Part shown: positions 1 to 10,900 of the stretch, piece after piece
Position numbering within the stretch: the stretch's first letter is position 1
Layout: every line of letters starts with the position of its first letter
NCBI RefSeq assembly: GCF_964204645.1
Contig: NC_134025.1
Coordinates: forward strand, 12,157,001 to 12,221,000
Source: Tubulanus polymorphus
Lineage: Eukaryota > Nemertea > Palaeonemertea > Tubulaniformes > Tubulanidae
DNA: 64,000 nucleotides
Direction of reading: 5' to 3'
Position numbers and translations under genes: made by a program
Notes under the pieces: model-generated
What the model was told of the DNA's origin: nothing
Seen by the model: the letters and a program-made list of their open reading frames with translations, nothing else
Databases searched by the model: none

Positions 1-117
1 CGGGTGTACGGTCTCCAACACCTACCAGGCTTCACGAGACCGATCCGCGAAGCAGCCGAACAAGACTGGATACGACGACTCGACACGAACACGCCCCGAG
101 GCATGAACGTCCCGTAG
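1..117 (+). pseudogene. C-terminal tail of a retroelement-like ORF
   Basis: Frame 1 is open from the window edge to a TAG at 115-117, giving 38 residues. The stretch with TRPIREAAEQ, then DWIRRLDTNTPRGMN, resembles the end of GIY-YIG/retroelement polyproteins, where a W-I-[RK]-x-L-x-T segment is followed by P-x-G-[LM]-N. The rest lies outside the window, so neither the family (Penelope-like is one option) nor intactness can be decided. The resemblance is recalled, not searched. Confidence 0.35.
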
Positions 118-555
118 ACCGCCTCACTACAACAATTAACTCGTACTACTTTTTTTACAGGGATAACCCGCTGCCCGTGCACTAGTGGGGTCTCCAAACC
201 TTCGGTTTGGTCCCCTAACCTCTATCTCTAAACCTAAACCCAATATAATGATTTTATTGTCATTTCGACAAATTAACGATTCAGTAAATGAGAGACTCCT
301 GCTGCTTTCCAAGCTGGGAACTTTCATCGAAGCCACTGGCAGATTCCATTAAGAAGAAAAAAAACCGCTATACAATCTGTACTATCTGTCACTCCAACAC
401 CTATCCGTTCACTGATATATTTATACATTTTGTCCGTCTGTAATATGTGTCACTCTATTCGCACGCGCTACACATTAATCAGCATATCTCGGCTGTCTAT
501 CAACAGTAAATTCTGCATGCACCCACCATATTAGGTGTTTTGTTCCGATATTAGT
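118..555. other. Non-coding, nothing recognised
   Basis: AT-rich DNA with no convincing exon. A short hairpin near 190-220 (GGGGTCTCCAAACC / GGTTTGGTCCCC) is the only structure seen. Confidence 0.4.
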
Positions 556-680
556 TCTGTCTGTTTCGCTTAGTACTGTGCGTTTCGCTTAGTATTGTCC
601 GTTTCAGTTAGTACTGTCCGTTTCGCTAAGTGTTGTCCGTGTAACCTAGTACTGTCGTTTCTCTGAGTACTGTCCGTACC
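556..680. repeat. Minisatellite, about 20-bp unit, six copies
   Basis: Degenerate units of the form GTTTCGCTTAGTACTGTCC repeat head to tail, with substitutions and small indels (TTTCAGTTAG, TTTCGCTAAG, GTAACCTAG, TTCTCTGAG variants). No coding potential. Confidence 0.75.
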
Positions 681-1156
681 GCTATCGCACATGTAGCCAA
701 AATTGTCTTGCTCACCTCCGCGTAGTGTCCGATAAAGGTGTCTATAATGTAATGTGGCTCTCCCCTTTTCTTCAGAATGCTATTGGGACTGGATACGAAC
801 TGGATACATTCTCCTGCACGGATTCGTCGCGATTCTACTGCGTTCCAAGCGTCTTTCCGATCATTTCGTTAAAACTCAAACGCCGCACGTTGCTCCACAC
901 CATAACAGTCCGCCACAAAGTACGCGAGTTTGTGCCGTCCATGCGTTTTTCTGCACACAGAGTTTGCTAGCGCCCAGCGAGTCATCACGTGACATTATTT
1001 TCCGAAGATACAAGATACAAGTCTCCGGGACTATGTGCTGTTTGCCTGCTGTGTGCGGGCTGGGGGGCTGTGTTCCCTGGAGTCCACTGTGTGTGGACTA
1101 GAGGCTTTGTGCCTCGTAGGACTGTGTCCTGTTGCCTGTTGTGCGTGGGCTGGAGG
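681..1156. other. Non-coding, no gene recognised
   Basis: Several short overlapping open frames occur but none has splice signals or a recognisable protein. The end is a GGGCTGGAGGGCTG-containing repeat that recurs at 2402-2417. Confidence 0.35.
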
Positions 1157-1254
1157 GCTGTTCGAATATCACGGATACCGGATACCGGACACCTAAATAC
1201 CGGATACCGGATACTCGAGATTGCGGAGTATATAGCGCATCGGGTCTAAGGAGT
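1157..1254 (+). repeat. Short element with tandem TACCGGATA, copy 1
   Basis: The block runs from TTCGAATATCACGGATACC to GCGCATCGGGTCTAA. It contains three or four 9-bp TACCGGATA-type units. The same block lies in opposite orientation at about 2310-2396, so the two form a pair of inverted copies about 1 kb apart. Confidence 0.7.
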
Positions 1255-2308
1255 CGTTTCCGTGCTGTTGTAAGTAGTACTGCCGCGACATACAATTTAT
1301 TTGTCAAATTGTTACAGAGGCTAACCAACTTATTTGTCAGCCTGATTACAGCCTGCTTTCACGTTTTTAGTGTCATCATCGATCTCAATATTATACATAT
1401 TTCTTTCTGAATACTGTTGTTCTTTGGTTAGGTGAAGTTAAACGTTATATTCATTTTTTATTATCTTACTTCACTGGTGATGGATATGCATTGGTGGCCC
1501 TTTTTGGTTTTCTGTAAAATCCTTTCGTTAATAGGGCTGAGTACTGCAAGGCCCTATATCTCAAGTTAGAAAGCCATAAGCGAGTCTGGCATTTGTAACG
1601 TTTCTTCTAATAAAATTTGTTTTAAAGATCTTTACAGTTTGTATTAGTTGATTTAGGATGAACACCAATGAAAAACAAGTATTTACAAACAAAGAATTAA
1701 AATTCGTTTTCTTATTTTATGGAGTAGAATATTCGGTATATTCTATTTATTGGACGATATGTCTACATTTCATTCTCAATCACAATGTCCCTAAAAATGA
1801 AATTGAGTCCATGGCGATCGTCGAAAATCAACACCCCTGGACACCAATTGTTTTGGTATAACCTTCAAAAATCAGTTCGTCGAATACCGGTACCTACCAT
1901 TTCTCTAAGTGACTATTTACCCTGATGTTAAATTTGATTCTAAAGATCATGAAAATATAGATCGTCAATAACGCTTTACTTAATTAAAATGGCCTTCTTC
2001 GTGAAACTGAATGATAAAGATATTTTGTATTGTACAGAAGCTCTGCCCAAAACGGTAACGGTCTATTCGGTAATCCGTTCAAATTGGCAGAATTATAAAA
2101 AATATTTTCTGTCCACTGTTTGTTACCGGGTCTGTCGTATGTAATCGAGTTATTACTCGGAAGCAATAAATCTGTATTGAATTGTCTATACCGGTAACAT
2201 TTGTATGCTACTTTACTTGAAAAGCATATACCGATGTATTATGAAAATAATCTAGGCCTTTTATTCTTCTACTTGATCTCACACGAACTGCCGTTTACCG
2301 CTGACCGT

Positions 2309-2398
2309 TAGACCCGATGCGCTATATACTCCGCAATCCCGAGTATCCGGTATCCGGTATTTAGGTGTCCGGTGTCCGGTATCCGTGATATTCGAACA
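2309..2398 (-). repeat. Short element with tandem TACCGGATA, inverted copy 2
   Basis: This is the reverse complement of the 1157-1254 block, from TTAGACCCGATGCGC to GATATTCGAACAG. Both copies abut a direct GGGCTGGAGGGCTG segment. The pair may be ends of one element or two independent insertions. Confidence 0.7.
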
Positions 2399-2519
2399 GC
2401 CGGGCTGGAGGGCTGTGTGCCCCGGAGTTTGCTGTGTGTGATAAAAGAATGGAAGGTTACGTTTAAAAAAAAGAGAAATGAATATCAAAATAAAAGTATT
2501 AATGATTTATGAATTTTAG

Positions 2520-2870
2520 GGCAGATAAAACTTGAGTGGTCAGGGTTGTTGGTTGTTGGTTGCCTTTCCTTCCCTCTGGTCATGTTACCGCGGCCGATGA
2601 TGCTTATATAAACCATTGTACGTTATTTTTCTTCGAGCGTTTAGGGAAGTTCCGTCCCGTAGGGCTTTTACATGTGTTGCGTTTCTTTGCGCTTGCTGTT
2701 TAGATCTTAATTTTGTTCAATTCCGCTTTATGGCTTGGGTTTGGGTTTTGGGATGTTAGTTTTGGGGTTTTTGCAATGCCCTTTCAGTGTGTTTAGGGCC
2801 GTCGCTTGGGTGGCCCCGGTTTTCCCCCATATTTATATATTTCTGCAGTATTTCCGAACAACCACACGTC
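2520..2870 (+). other. Possible LTR or transposon promoter region, unassigned
   Basis: A TATATAA motif near 2606, a following TTCGAGCG..AGGGAAGTTCCGTCCC stretch and T/G-rich DNA resemble a retroelement promoter or leader. No terminal repeats were found, so this is only a suspicion. Confidence 0.2.
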
Positions 2871-3403
2871 ACAGGGAGTGAGGATAGTACCGGTATCCAA
2901 TCCAGTATGGTTTAGACTGACTACCGAAGGCCGAATAATACAAATTTATATTAATACAATAAGTTAGTTTTATTGCAAAGGCTAAACAGTCGTCAGTTGC
3001 TATCTATCTAGCCTGCCTAGGGCTCAGTAGCATTTTCATAAGAAATAAATTTTAATTTGATTGGATTTGGTAAACGAGAACCAGTCTTCACCACCCCCGT
3101 CAGAGCGATGTGTTGAAAACTTTCAATACCTAAAGGATAGAAAACGCTGAGATACAAACTTAAGTAAAAGTCTAATTTTCCTGTTTATATAGGCATAGTG
3201 ATATTAGGTCAATAATTCTTTTCGGTATGTTTAAAATAATTCAATTCAATTAAAGTTTATTGCCTCTAGGCGTCCGATTTTTGTGCAACCCAACGGCAAC
3301 CAACAAGGACGAACCTGCGAACGTTCGTAATGTTTGCCATCAGGATACCGAATATTATTTTGCAGCGGGCTGTCATTCAAACGTGTCAAGTAAGTCTCAA
3401 TTC

Positions 3404-3609
3404 GGTAAAAGTGCAGATCCGCACCTCTCGTGATTGACGCAATCTGCTGAATGACAGAATCCGGGCTAAAATCTTTCTAGTGAAAATATCTTAAAATTAA
3501 CCAATGGCAATCAATGTACTGAATTGCTGAATTTGGAATCTGAAACATTGATATTTAATGTAATTGATTGAACCGTTTACGCGGAGAGGTGCGGATCTGC
3601 ACTTTTACC
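3404..3609. mobile_element. hAT-type MITE, 206 bp, with 8-bp target duplication
   Basis: The terminal inverted repeats are perfect over at least 22 bp: GGTAAAAGTGCAGATCCGCA at the left and its reverse complement at the right, ending TTTTACC. The element is flanked on both sides by CTCAATTC (3396-3403 and 3610-3617), the 8-bp duplication typical of hAT transposases. The repeat itself is palindromic around GTGCAGATCCGCAC. There is no coding capacity, so it is non-autonomous. Confidence 0.88.
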
Positions 3610-3617
3610 CTCAATTC

Positions 3618-5581
3618 TTTCCAACATGGGGTAAAACTGCGTTATAACACTATGTGTACTCTCTCCAGGCCGTGTAGTTGAATAGTGTGAAAAAGAAACG
3701 GTCCTTCTTATTATTACTGAGATGACGTAATTTACCGAAATGAACCGCCTCATCTAACCCGTCCGCAGGACGGGTATTTTGCTAGTATGTTATATTTCGA
3801 CTTCTCGGTTCATCTCGGTAAATCTCGTCATCTCGGTAATAAGGAGGACCGATACACTCTATTGAAGAATTGCTAAGAAAATAAAAAGTCTTCTTTTTCT
3901 TATGTTGAAAAGAGAAAAGATTTAGCCATTTTTGAATTGCTAATGTTTCTAGGCCTATGTCTACGAACCACGATCTTTTCATGATTTAAAAACAAATGGT
4001 AGGCATGGAAACATATTGTAAATAATTTATTCAGTTCATGTAATGGAGTCTTTTCGTTTCTCAAATCAGTTGAATGAAGAATTTTTTGCAATCCTGCAAT
4101 GACTAATATCCCTCTAGTCATTGAGAGTATTGATTTGTGTGCAATAAACTAGGCTTATATTTTTTATGTCAAACCCTTGATAGTTTGGGCCCTGAACTTA
4201 CTGCATCTAAATCTGCTGATTCCAGCGATGATGGTTGCGCATGGGCACTTTTGAATATATAGACTTTGAGGCTTAGATATGGGTCAAATTATTGATCTAT
4301 AAGTTAGATCGTTGGAATTCCGGTTGCATTTTGATAACAAATTTTTCTCATGTATCAAGTTTTTCCATCATCTCAGAAAATCATCAAAACGATGCGATTC
4401 ATAGGCCCAAAGGCCTACACAACAGTCCTAAAATTCATCTAAATTATTGGGCTCAATTGAATTAGGACCTTGTACTGCTGACCAACCTGCTAGATGGCGT
4501 GTGTTTCAGTGTGACAACTCAAGCAAAATTCAGTTCATTTTCGATGAACTTTCGTCTAGATTGGTAGCCTCTAGCATCGAAATAAAGCACTCATGTTTTT
4601 GTTTAACCATAAACTCTGTATTCTTTTATATTGTTTAGGCACATTGTAAAGGGTTAGCCACAGAAAGCAGTGGATCTACTATAAAGAAACAAACCGGTAA
4701 GCTAGTCCATTATAAAAATTCCGAAAGTCAAACCCTACAAGCGATGACCTACGAGCGATGAATGAGATGATTGAAAGGGAAAATACAGATGTTTCGTTCT
4801 CAATAAAAGCTGGCATTATGCGGGTTGGTGATTTATCAGGGGTTGACTGTAATAAAATTATACTGTTGAATTTAGATTACAATGTGCATACATGCGTTCC
4901 ATGAAAGAGCTTAACACCCTAGCGGCTTACTCCGAGATATCTCGTACTTCTGGTTCCGCCATCATTGCCACTATGAGGTTGTAGCTGATCATTCTTATCC
5001 ATCGTTTGTTTTATATTTGCACTCTGTGAATCGGAATTACTACACAATTTCGACCTGGAAACAAACTCAGTTTCTCAGTGATCATTGGTCAATTTTGAAC
5101 AATGGCTAACTAAGTAATAGCTCTACTGATAACTCGTAGTAGCAACGCCGTATCATCAGGGTGGCAGAGTGAATGTGTTAAAAAGGCGAATGAAAAATGT
5201 TGTCATATCTTTTTATTTTCTACTTTTAAGTGGCTCCACCGAAAAATCCAACTAACCAGAAAGGTAGCCAGGCAGTAGATCAACAAGTTTACAAAGTCTC
5301 TGAATATTACTCGTATGATGATATGTCTTTCTATGATATCGAAAACAAGATGAAGAAATACCGAATAGCTCAGCCTGAACCGAAGAAATGAAAACTAACT
5401 CTAACCATGTAAATGCAGTTAATAGTTTTATCATAGAAATGTATAGATTCCTATATGGTTTTATGTAGCTTATTCATAAACAATAGTTTTCTTATTTCAA
5501 ACTGAAATGTTACGTTGAAATACAAGATGTTGAAACATAGTCAACTCTTTTCATTTGTCTTTCTTAGCGTTTTTCTTAATA
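3618..5581. other. Intergenic, no gene recognised
   Basis: AT-rich sequence with only short isolated open frames and no recognisable domain. Short inverted bits occur, such as TCGGTAAATCTCGTCATCTCGGTAA near 3820. Confidence 0.4.
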
Positions 5582-5959
5582 CAGTCAAAGCGGAGTCGTT
5601 ATAACGCCAGCCCCGGAACTGTCGAAGATTGGCGGTATAACGAAACGGCGATCATGAGAGTTGCCATAGTATACAGGACTTGACGACTGACCAAATCCAG
5701 AATTGACATCAAATTAATCTTAATTTAGGAAGCGATGCGGTCTTAGCTTATTTCGTTTAGGATTGAAGAAAATGATACAATAGGTGTGTGGATACTGCCA
5801 ACTGATTGTGTCAATTCTTGACAGACGGGAAACATCGTTGACGAAAATCGTTGGCTGTATAACGAATGTTTTCTCTATGAGATTGAATCGGACTGTTCTG
5901 GATTTCGTTGGTGTTACGTCGGAGGGTGAGAGGTGTTATAACGAGAGGCAGATACACTG
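5582..5959. mobile_element. pogo/Tigger-like MITE, about 378 bp
   Basis: The left end CAGTCAAAGCGGAGTCGTTA and the reverse complement of the right end (CAGTGTATCTGCCTCTCGTT) share the CAGT..CTCGTTATAAC pattern of pogo/Tigger termini. Both ends are bordered by TA (5580-5581, 5960-5961), the expected Tc1/mariner-class target duplication. The ends have diverged and no transposase is visible. Confidence 0.6.
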
Positions 5960-6330
5960 TACCAGATGAACTGTGCAAAAGGAAATTCTTGGCGGTATTA
6001 CGGATGGCGGAGACTGTATTCTGTTTCAAAATGCGTTTAAACTTCCAAACAGAAAAATTCCAGCACACAGAGATTGATTTAATATCTCTCAAGTGTGTTG
6101 GAATTTTTCTGGAAGTTGAATGAGTCTCTGCAGGTTTTTTTCTGACATTTATTCCCAGCAGTGTTACCAGTTTATTTGATGGAACATGTTAGCACTTCAC
6201 CTGGTTCGCCGGTGTAAGTTTGGCAAACTTGTCCCATCTGATTCTTTTACATGCGCTGGGAAGAATATTTAACAGAACGGCCAAGTCCGCTTAATTCGTA
6301 GCTGATCAACTAGTATATCCAATATGAATA

Positions 6331-7449
6331 TTTTTAGCCCACTTGGGACTTTAGTCCCAGCGGGGCTATTGCGTTCACTTTTCGTCCGTCGTCCGTCGGT
6401 CCGTTCGTCCGTCCGTAGACGGAATCAAGTTATTTTGGGAAGTTTTGAAGACGCTTCAATGTAATGTCTTGATATTTGGGTTACACATTTATCTACCCTA
6501 GACACATCTTCAGCCCAAAAACTGGCCCTTTCAGAATCAAGATGGCCGACTGGCAGCCATTGTTGTTCGCCAAAATCAGCACTTTTTACACATTTTTGAA
6601 CTTTTTAATGGAAATTTTGAAGACGCTACAAACAATTACCTTGATCTTTCGGATATATGTGAATCCCCCTAGGGCCCATCAGCATAACAAAAATTAGGTT
6701 GATCGGACTCAAGATGGCCGTCCTATGACCTTTTTAGTGCCAAAAAATGTTAATTTTGGCCCGAATTCTGAGTCCTGTAGCTTCCTACTGGTTTGCCATT
6801 TCTCATTGCAATTTGTGATTGGTATTCTTTAGGGATGTTTTATACCTGAGACAGGTATTTTTCATCAGCCAATTATGACGCAATTGGCGGCCATCTTGGT
6901 GTCACCAGTACTCATTCATAAGTGGGAAAAAGTTTTTCCACATTATATTGATACCTAAGCGTATTTTGCTACCACAATCTATTAGAAAGTTGTAGCTCAT
7001 AATGTGTTCAATGATTGTGGTGAGTTTCAAGGTAATTGGATTTATTATATGGCCACCAGGGGACGTTGAATAATACAATATCTTCGCATTTCTTTATTAT
7101 TTTCGTACCTATGCATATTTTGTAACCACAATCAATTGGAAAGTTGTAGCTCATGACATCATCTATGATTGTTGCGAGTTTTAAGGACATTAGTTATTCT
7201 ATATGGTCACCAGGGGGCGTTGAATAGTAGAATAACTTAGTATTTCCTTATTATATTGGTACCTAGGCATATTTTGTTACCATGATCAATTGCAAAATCG
7301 TAGCTGCTGACATGTTCTATGATTGTGGTGAGTTTCAAGGTCATTGGTTTTTGTATATGGTCACCAGGGGGCGTTGAATATTGAAATTATTAGATAGTTG
7401 AGCATTTGGAACCACTTCCCAAGTGGGCATGGTGTCCCTGGACCCCTAG
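6331..7449 (+). mobile_element. HINE/pearl-like (Helentron-derived) element, copy A
   Basis: The element starts TTTTTAGCCCACTTGGGACT and ends TGGTGTCCCTGGACCCCTAG. It carries a (GTCC)n tetranucleotide tract near 6384-6416, a unique region of about 550 bp, then a tandem core of about 154-bp units whose CACCAGGGGGCGTTGAAT motif recurs near 7053, 7209 and 7363. A sub-terminal GCCCACTTGGGA motif is inverted near the 3' end (TCCCAAGTGGGC), where CCACTTCCCAAGTGG forms a hairpin before the terminal CTAG. These are hallmarks of non-autonomous Helentron elements. Copies B and C lie at 52.9 and 56.6 kb. This copy has three core units, one fewer than the others. Confidence 0.7.
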
Positions 7450-7499
7450 TTTAGGTCTCTTTCATTATTAGATTTAATTATACTCCTAGATCATAATGC

Positions 7500-7540
7500 A
7501 GTGGAAACTCGTTACAGCGAACTTCACGGGTGTTGCTAAA
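7500..7540. mobile_element. Solo pogo/Tigger-like terminus
   Basis: CAGTGGAAACTCGTTACAGCG matches the ends of the MITE at 17,931-18,083. No partner end is visible, so this is a fragment. It lies about 450 bp upstream of the dehydrogenase start. Confidence 0.55.
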
Positions 7541-7990
7541 ACTATGCACTTCTCTAAAACTATGCACTACTAAAACGACGACCGAAGACCTTGTAGGTGG
7601 TGCATTTTTCCAGAAAATGGTCGTACAACCTACACGTAAATAACACAATGATTCTGGGTCCCGATTATTGCATTCACTTTCACTTTTTCGTGTATTTCAC
7701 AAAGCATTGTTTGCTCAGCTAAAATGGGAAGTGGAGTTGCAGCAGAAAACGTGCGTACCTGGTGTGTTGGGGCTAAAATTCGTGTGCCTCGTAGTACATT
7801 GTACTACAGTGCCTGATTAGATATGACTTGCTCGCTTGTAGGTCTATTATGATATTTACTCGTTGTATGGCATACTTTGACAGGAAATGCATTGCGGTAT
7901 TCCATTGTTAGATCTGCGAACAGACGTATATACGGCAGTCACCAATTTATTTACAGGTCTAGAACAGTCATATACTTGACATCTTAAGTT

Positions 7991-10900
7991 ATGACAGCAC
8001 TAAGATGGGGTATAGCTGGAGCCGGTGGAATTAGTCGCAGTTTCGTCGTCGCTCTCCGAACACTGCCCAAGTCAGAACACCAGGTATATAGGTCGAATGT
8101 AATGGCGTGTTGAAAATGTTCAAACTTGCGTTTTATTTATTTACATATACTGTCATTTCTTTTTTGGCTAATTTTAATCTAAATTGTTTATCATCTTTCG
8201 TACATGTATATACTAACAATTAGTTAGTAGCAGTTGGAGCCAGAGATGTGGGTAGGGCGCGGCAGTTTTGCGATGACAACATGATCGCAACGGCAAAAGC
8301 ACATGGGTCCTATGCGGAATTAGCACGCGATGACTGTATCGGTAAGTGGCAATTCTTCGTAACGCACAAATTCGTACCAGTGGTGTCAACCCTTATAACC
8401 GTGATTTATTTTACATATGCGCCTGAACGTCAAACCACACTATTTTGTGTCCATCACCACACCGCATCTATATCGTTTATATCATAGTAAATTAGTGGTC
8501 AATCAATGCAACCTTGATTTGTGGTATCAGTCACCATGGAAACTGCGTCTGAACCTAGCTATTGTTGGAATAACTATTATCAATAAGTTATTTGTACTAT
8601 GTATTTTTGCCATATTTCGTGAATAATAAGTTAATTTGCAAGTTGCTAAAATGCTGAAACCCAATGAAACTATTGTTACCAAGATATGCTGTTTTAAGAT
8701 TAATATGTTCAACATATCTTCAAATTCACGTTCGTAGTTCAAAGATTTTCTACGAAATCTTTAAACGGTTTTAAAGTTAATATTCTATTTGGATAATATT
8801 GAAGAATTTGTATATTAATTTTTCGAATTACAGATGTTGTCTATGTTGGCGTTGTGACTGGTATGCACCATGATGTCGTCAATTTATTGTTAAAGGCAGG
8901 AAAGCACGTTGTCTGTGAAAAGCCGCTTGGAGTGAACGCTCAACAGGTGTCCAGTATGATAGAATGTGCAAGAAAATACAAAAGATTTCTTATGGAAGTG
9001 AGTTGTAGACATAACTTATGATCGAAAAATTTATCATAAGTAGATACGTGAATTATTTAAAATAAAACGCCAGAGTCCACATTGTGCAGTCTTACACAAG
9101 GGCTGGATGTCGTTGTCTACTGCTACATGCGTATAGCTTCCTAGCCTATTTGGGTGAAAGCCACAAAAGCTATTGCGTCCAACTCTAGGCGGAAAGTATT
9201 TTGGAGGTTTTCATCACGCTTTGTTAGATTTTCTTGGCGTTTGGTGTTAGATGTTTGTCCAGCCCGACAATTGGCATACACAAGCTGAAATAAAATGAAA
9301 CATTTTTTCTCCTTAACGGCCGGGTCACCTGCAATGAAATATCGTTTCTATAGCTACCGGGTCTGCTATGGCTTGCTTGATCACGATATTAAAATGGTAT
9401 TTGTATTTTCGTAGAACCGATTATCGAGGAAAAATTGGCTTGATTTGACATGATTATATGGTCAACCCGTGGAGCCCTTCTTATGTACCAAAAGGTCATG
9501 TTAGTTTGTCTAAATTGTTTGGCTTGGTTTGCCATATTACATGCCATATTAATATGAGATGGGCATAATTTGGGTAGGAATCTTCGGGCCTCGATCATAG
9601 ATGCAAAATGGGTTTTTTTTCGAGGAAAATATGAACATGTTTGAAGATATGATTTTCGAAAAATCAATAGCACTGTCACAGGTTCACCTTCACCCAGTCC
9701 TGGGAGTGGTTATTTCCACAGTGATCTCCGTCGCTCTACGATCCTAAAAAGTGTTCCAAGCGTGCCTGTGGTACATCCAGACACTAAAGTTCTAGGTTAA
9801 TGCGACATAATACTTTCACCGTAGAATTGAGATTTGTTTCCCAAGGAGGTTCTGCGTTGAATTATATATTATTCTGTCCTGCATACTCTGGCTTAAGACT
9901 AAGTTAGGCTAAAAAAAATTGATACCTTGTTTCTCCACTCTGCTGAGCTTAAAAGTTGACCCGGCCGGCCGCCTATCTACTCTATACATTACTTTTTTTA
10001 AAATCGTGATCAATTTTACCATAACAGACCCGGCCGCTATAGAAATGAACTGTTTACAAATTTTATCATATTTTATAAAAATGACCTGGCCGCTGCGGAG
10101 AAACAAGTTATCATTTTTGTTTAGCCTTATATACCAAGAACTGACTAGATAAACCCGAACAAAGAAAGGTTCATTCACTTAATTTCCAGTATAAGTATAT
10201 CAAACAATCTCTCTACTTTTCTTAGGAAAGATCTTTAATATCCGTCCTCAACTGATGAAGGGGTAATCTAACTATGTGCAGTGTGACCATGCATAGATAA
10301 ATGCCATGTATTTCATAAACCTTCGTGGAAAGGCTTTAAATTACCTTTGGTATATTATGTATCTAATGTATTTATATACTTGAATGATCTTCATGTATCC
10401 GCCATACAGTATTATGTAACTGTGTTGTATCATAAAAATTTGTTTTTTGATATTATAAGCTAATGATAATAATAACATATACAATATTGGATACCGGTAC
10501 CTAGCGGTATACGTTGTAACCACAAAGCCAAGTGAACAAAACCTCCCACAAACTGACAAAAATGTTCGTTTCTTTCTGATTTGATGCTCGAGTTAACGCA
10601 TGTTTTATCAAATCTCCATCGGCGTTACGTCCAAAGCCCTCAACAGTTTCGCGCCTATGACGCTAGCCGTTGTAATTCATGCGTCACATGACATGCGTCC
10701 GTACGACATGCGCGATATCGCGCGGAGCTCTTTTTTTCCGGTGGCAAAAGTTAGAAAGCTTTAAAAGCCGTCAAAATGCTCTTCATAGGAGAACTATGTG
10801 CTCTTCAATTGCGAATGGAGTTTAGTTGCTATTGATGTATGCCTTTCTTTTAAGGGAGTATGGTCATTATTCTTTCCTGCGATGGTTCGACTTCGTGAGG

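Noticed and set aside
6476-6697. Conserved peptide-like frames repeated in the three HINE copies
   Set aside because: The frames are similar only because the DNA repeats are; they shift and break between copies, so they are not genes.
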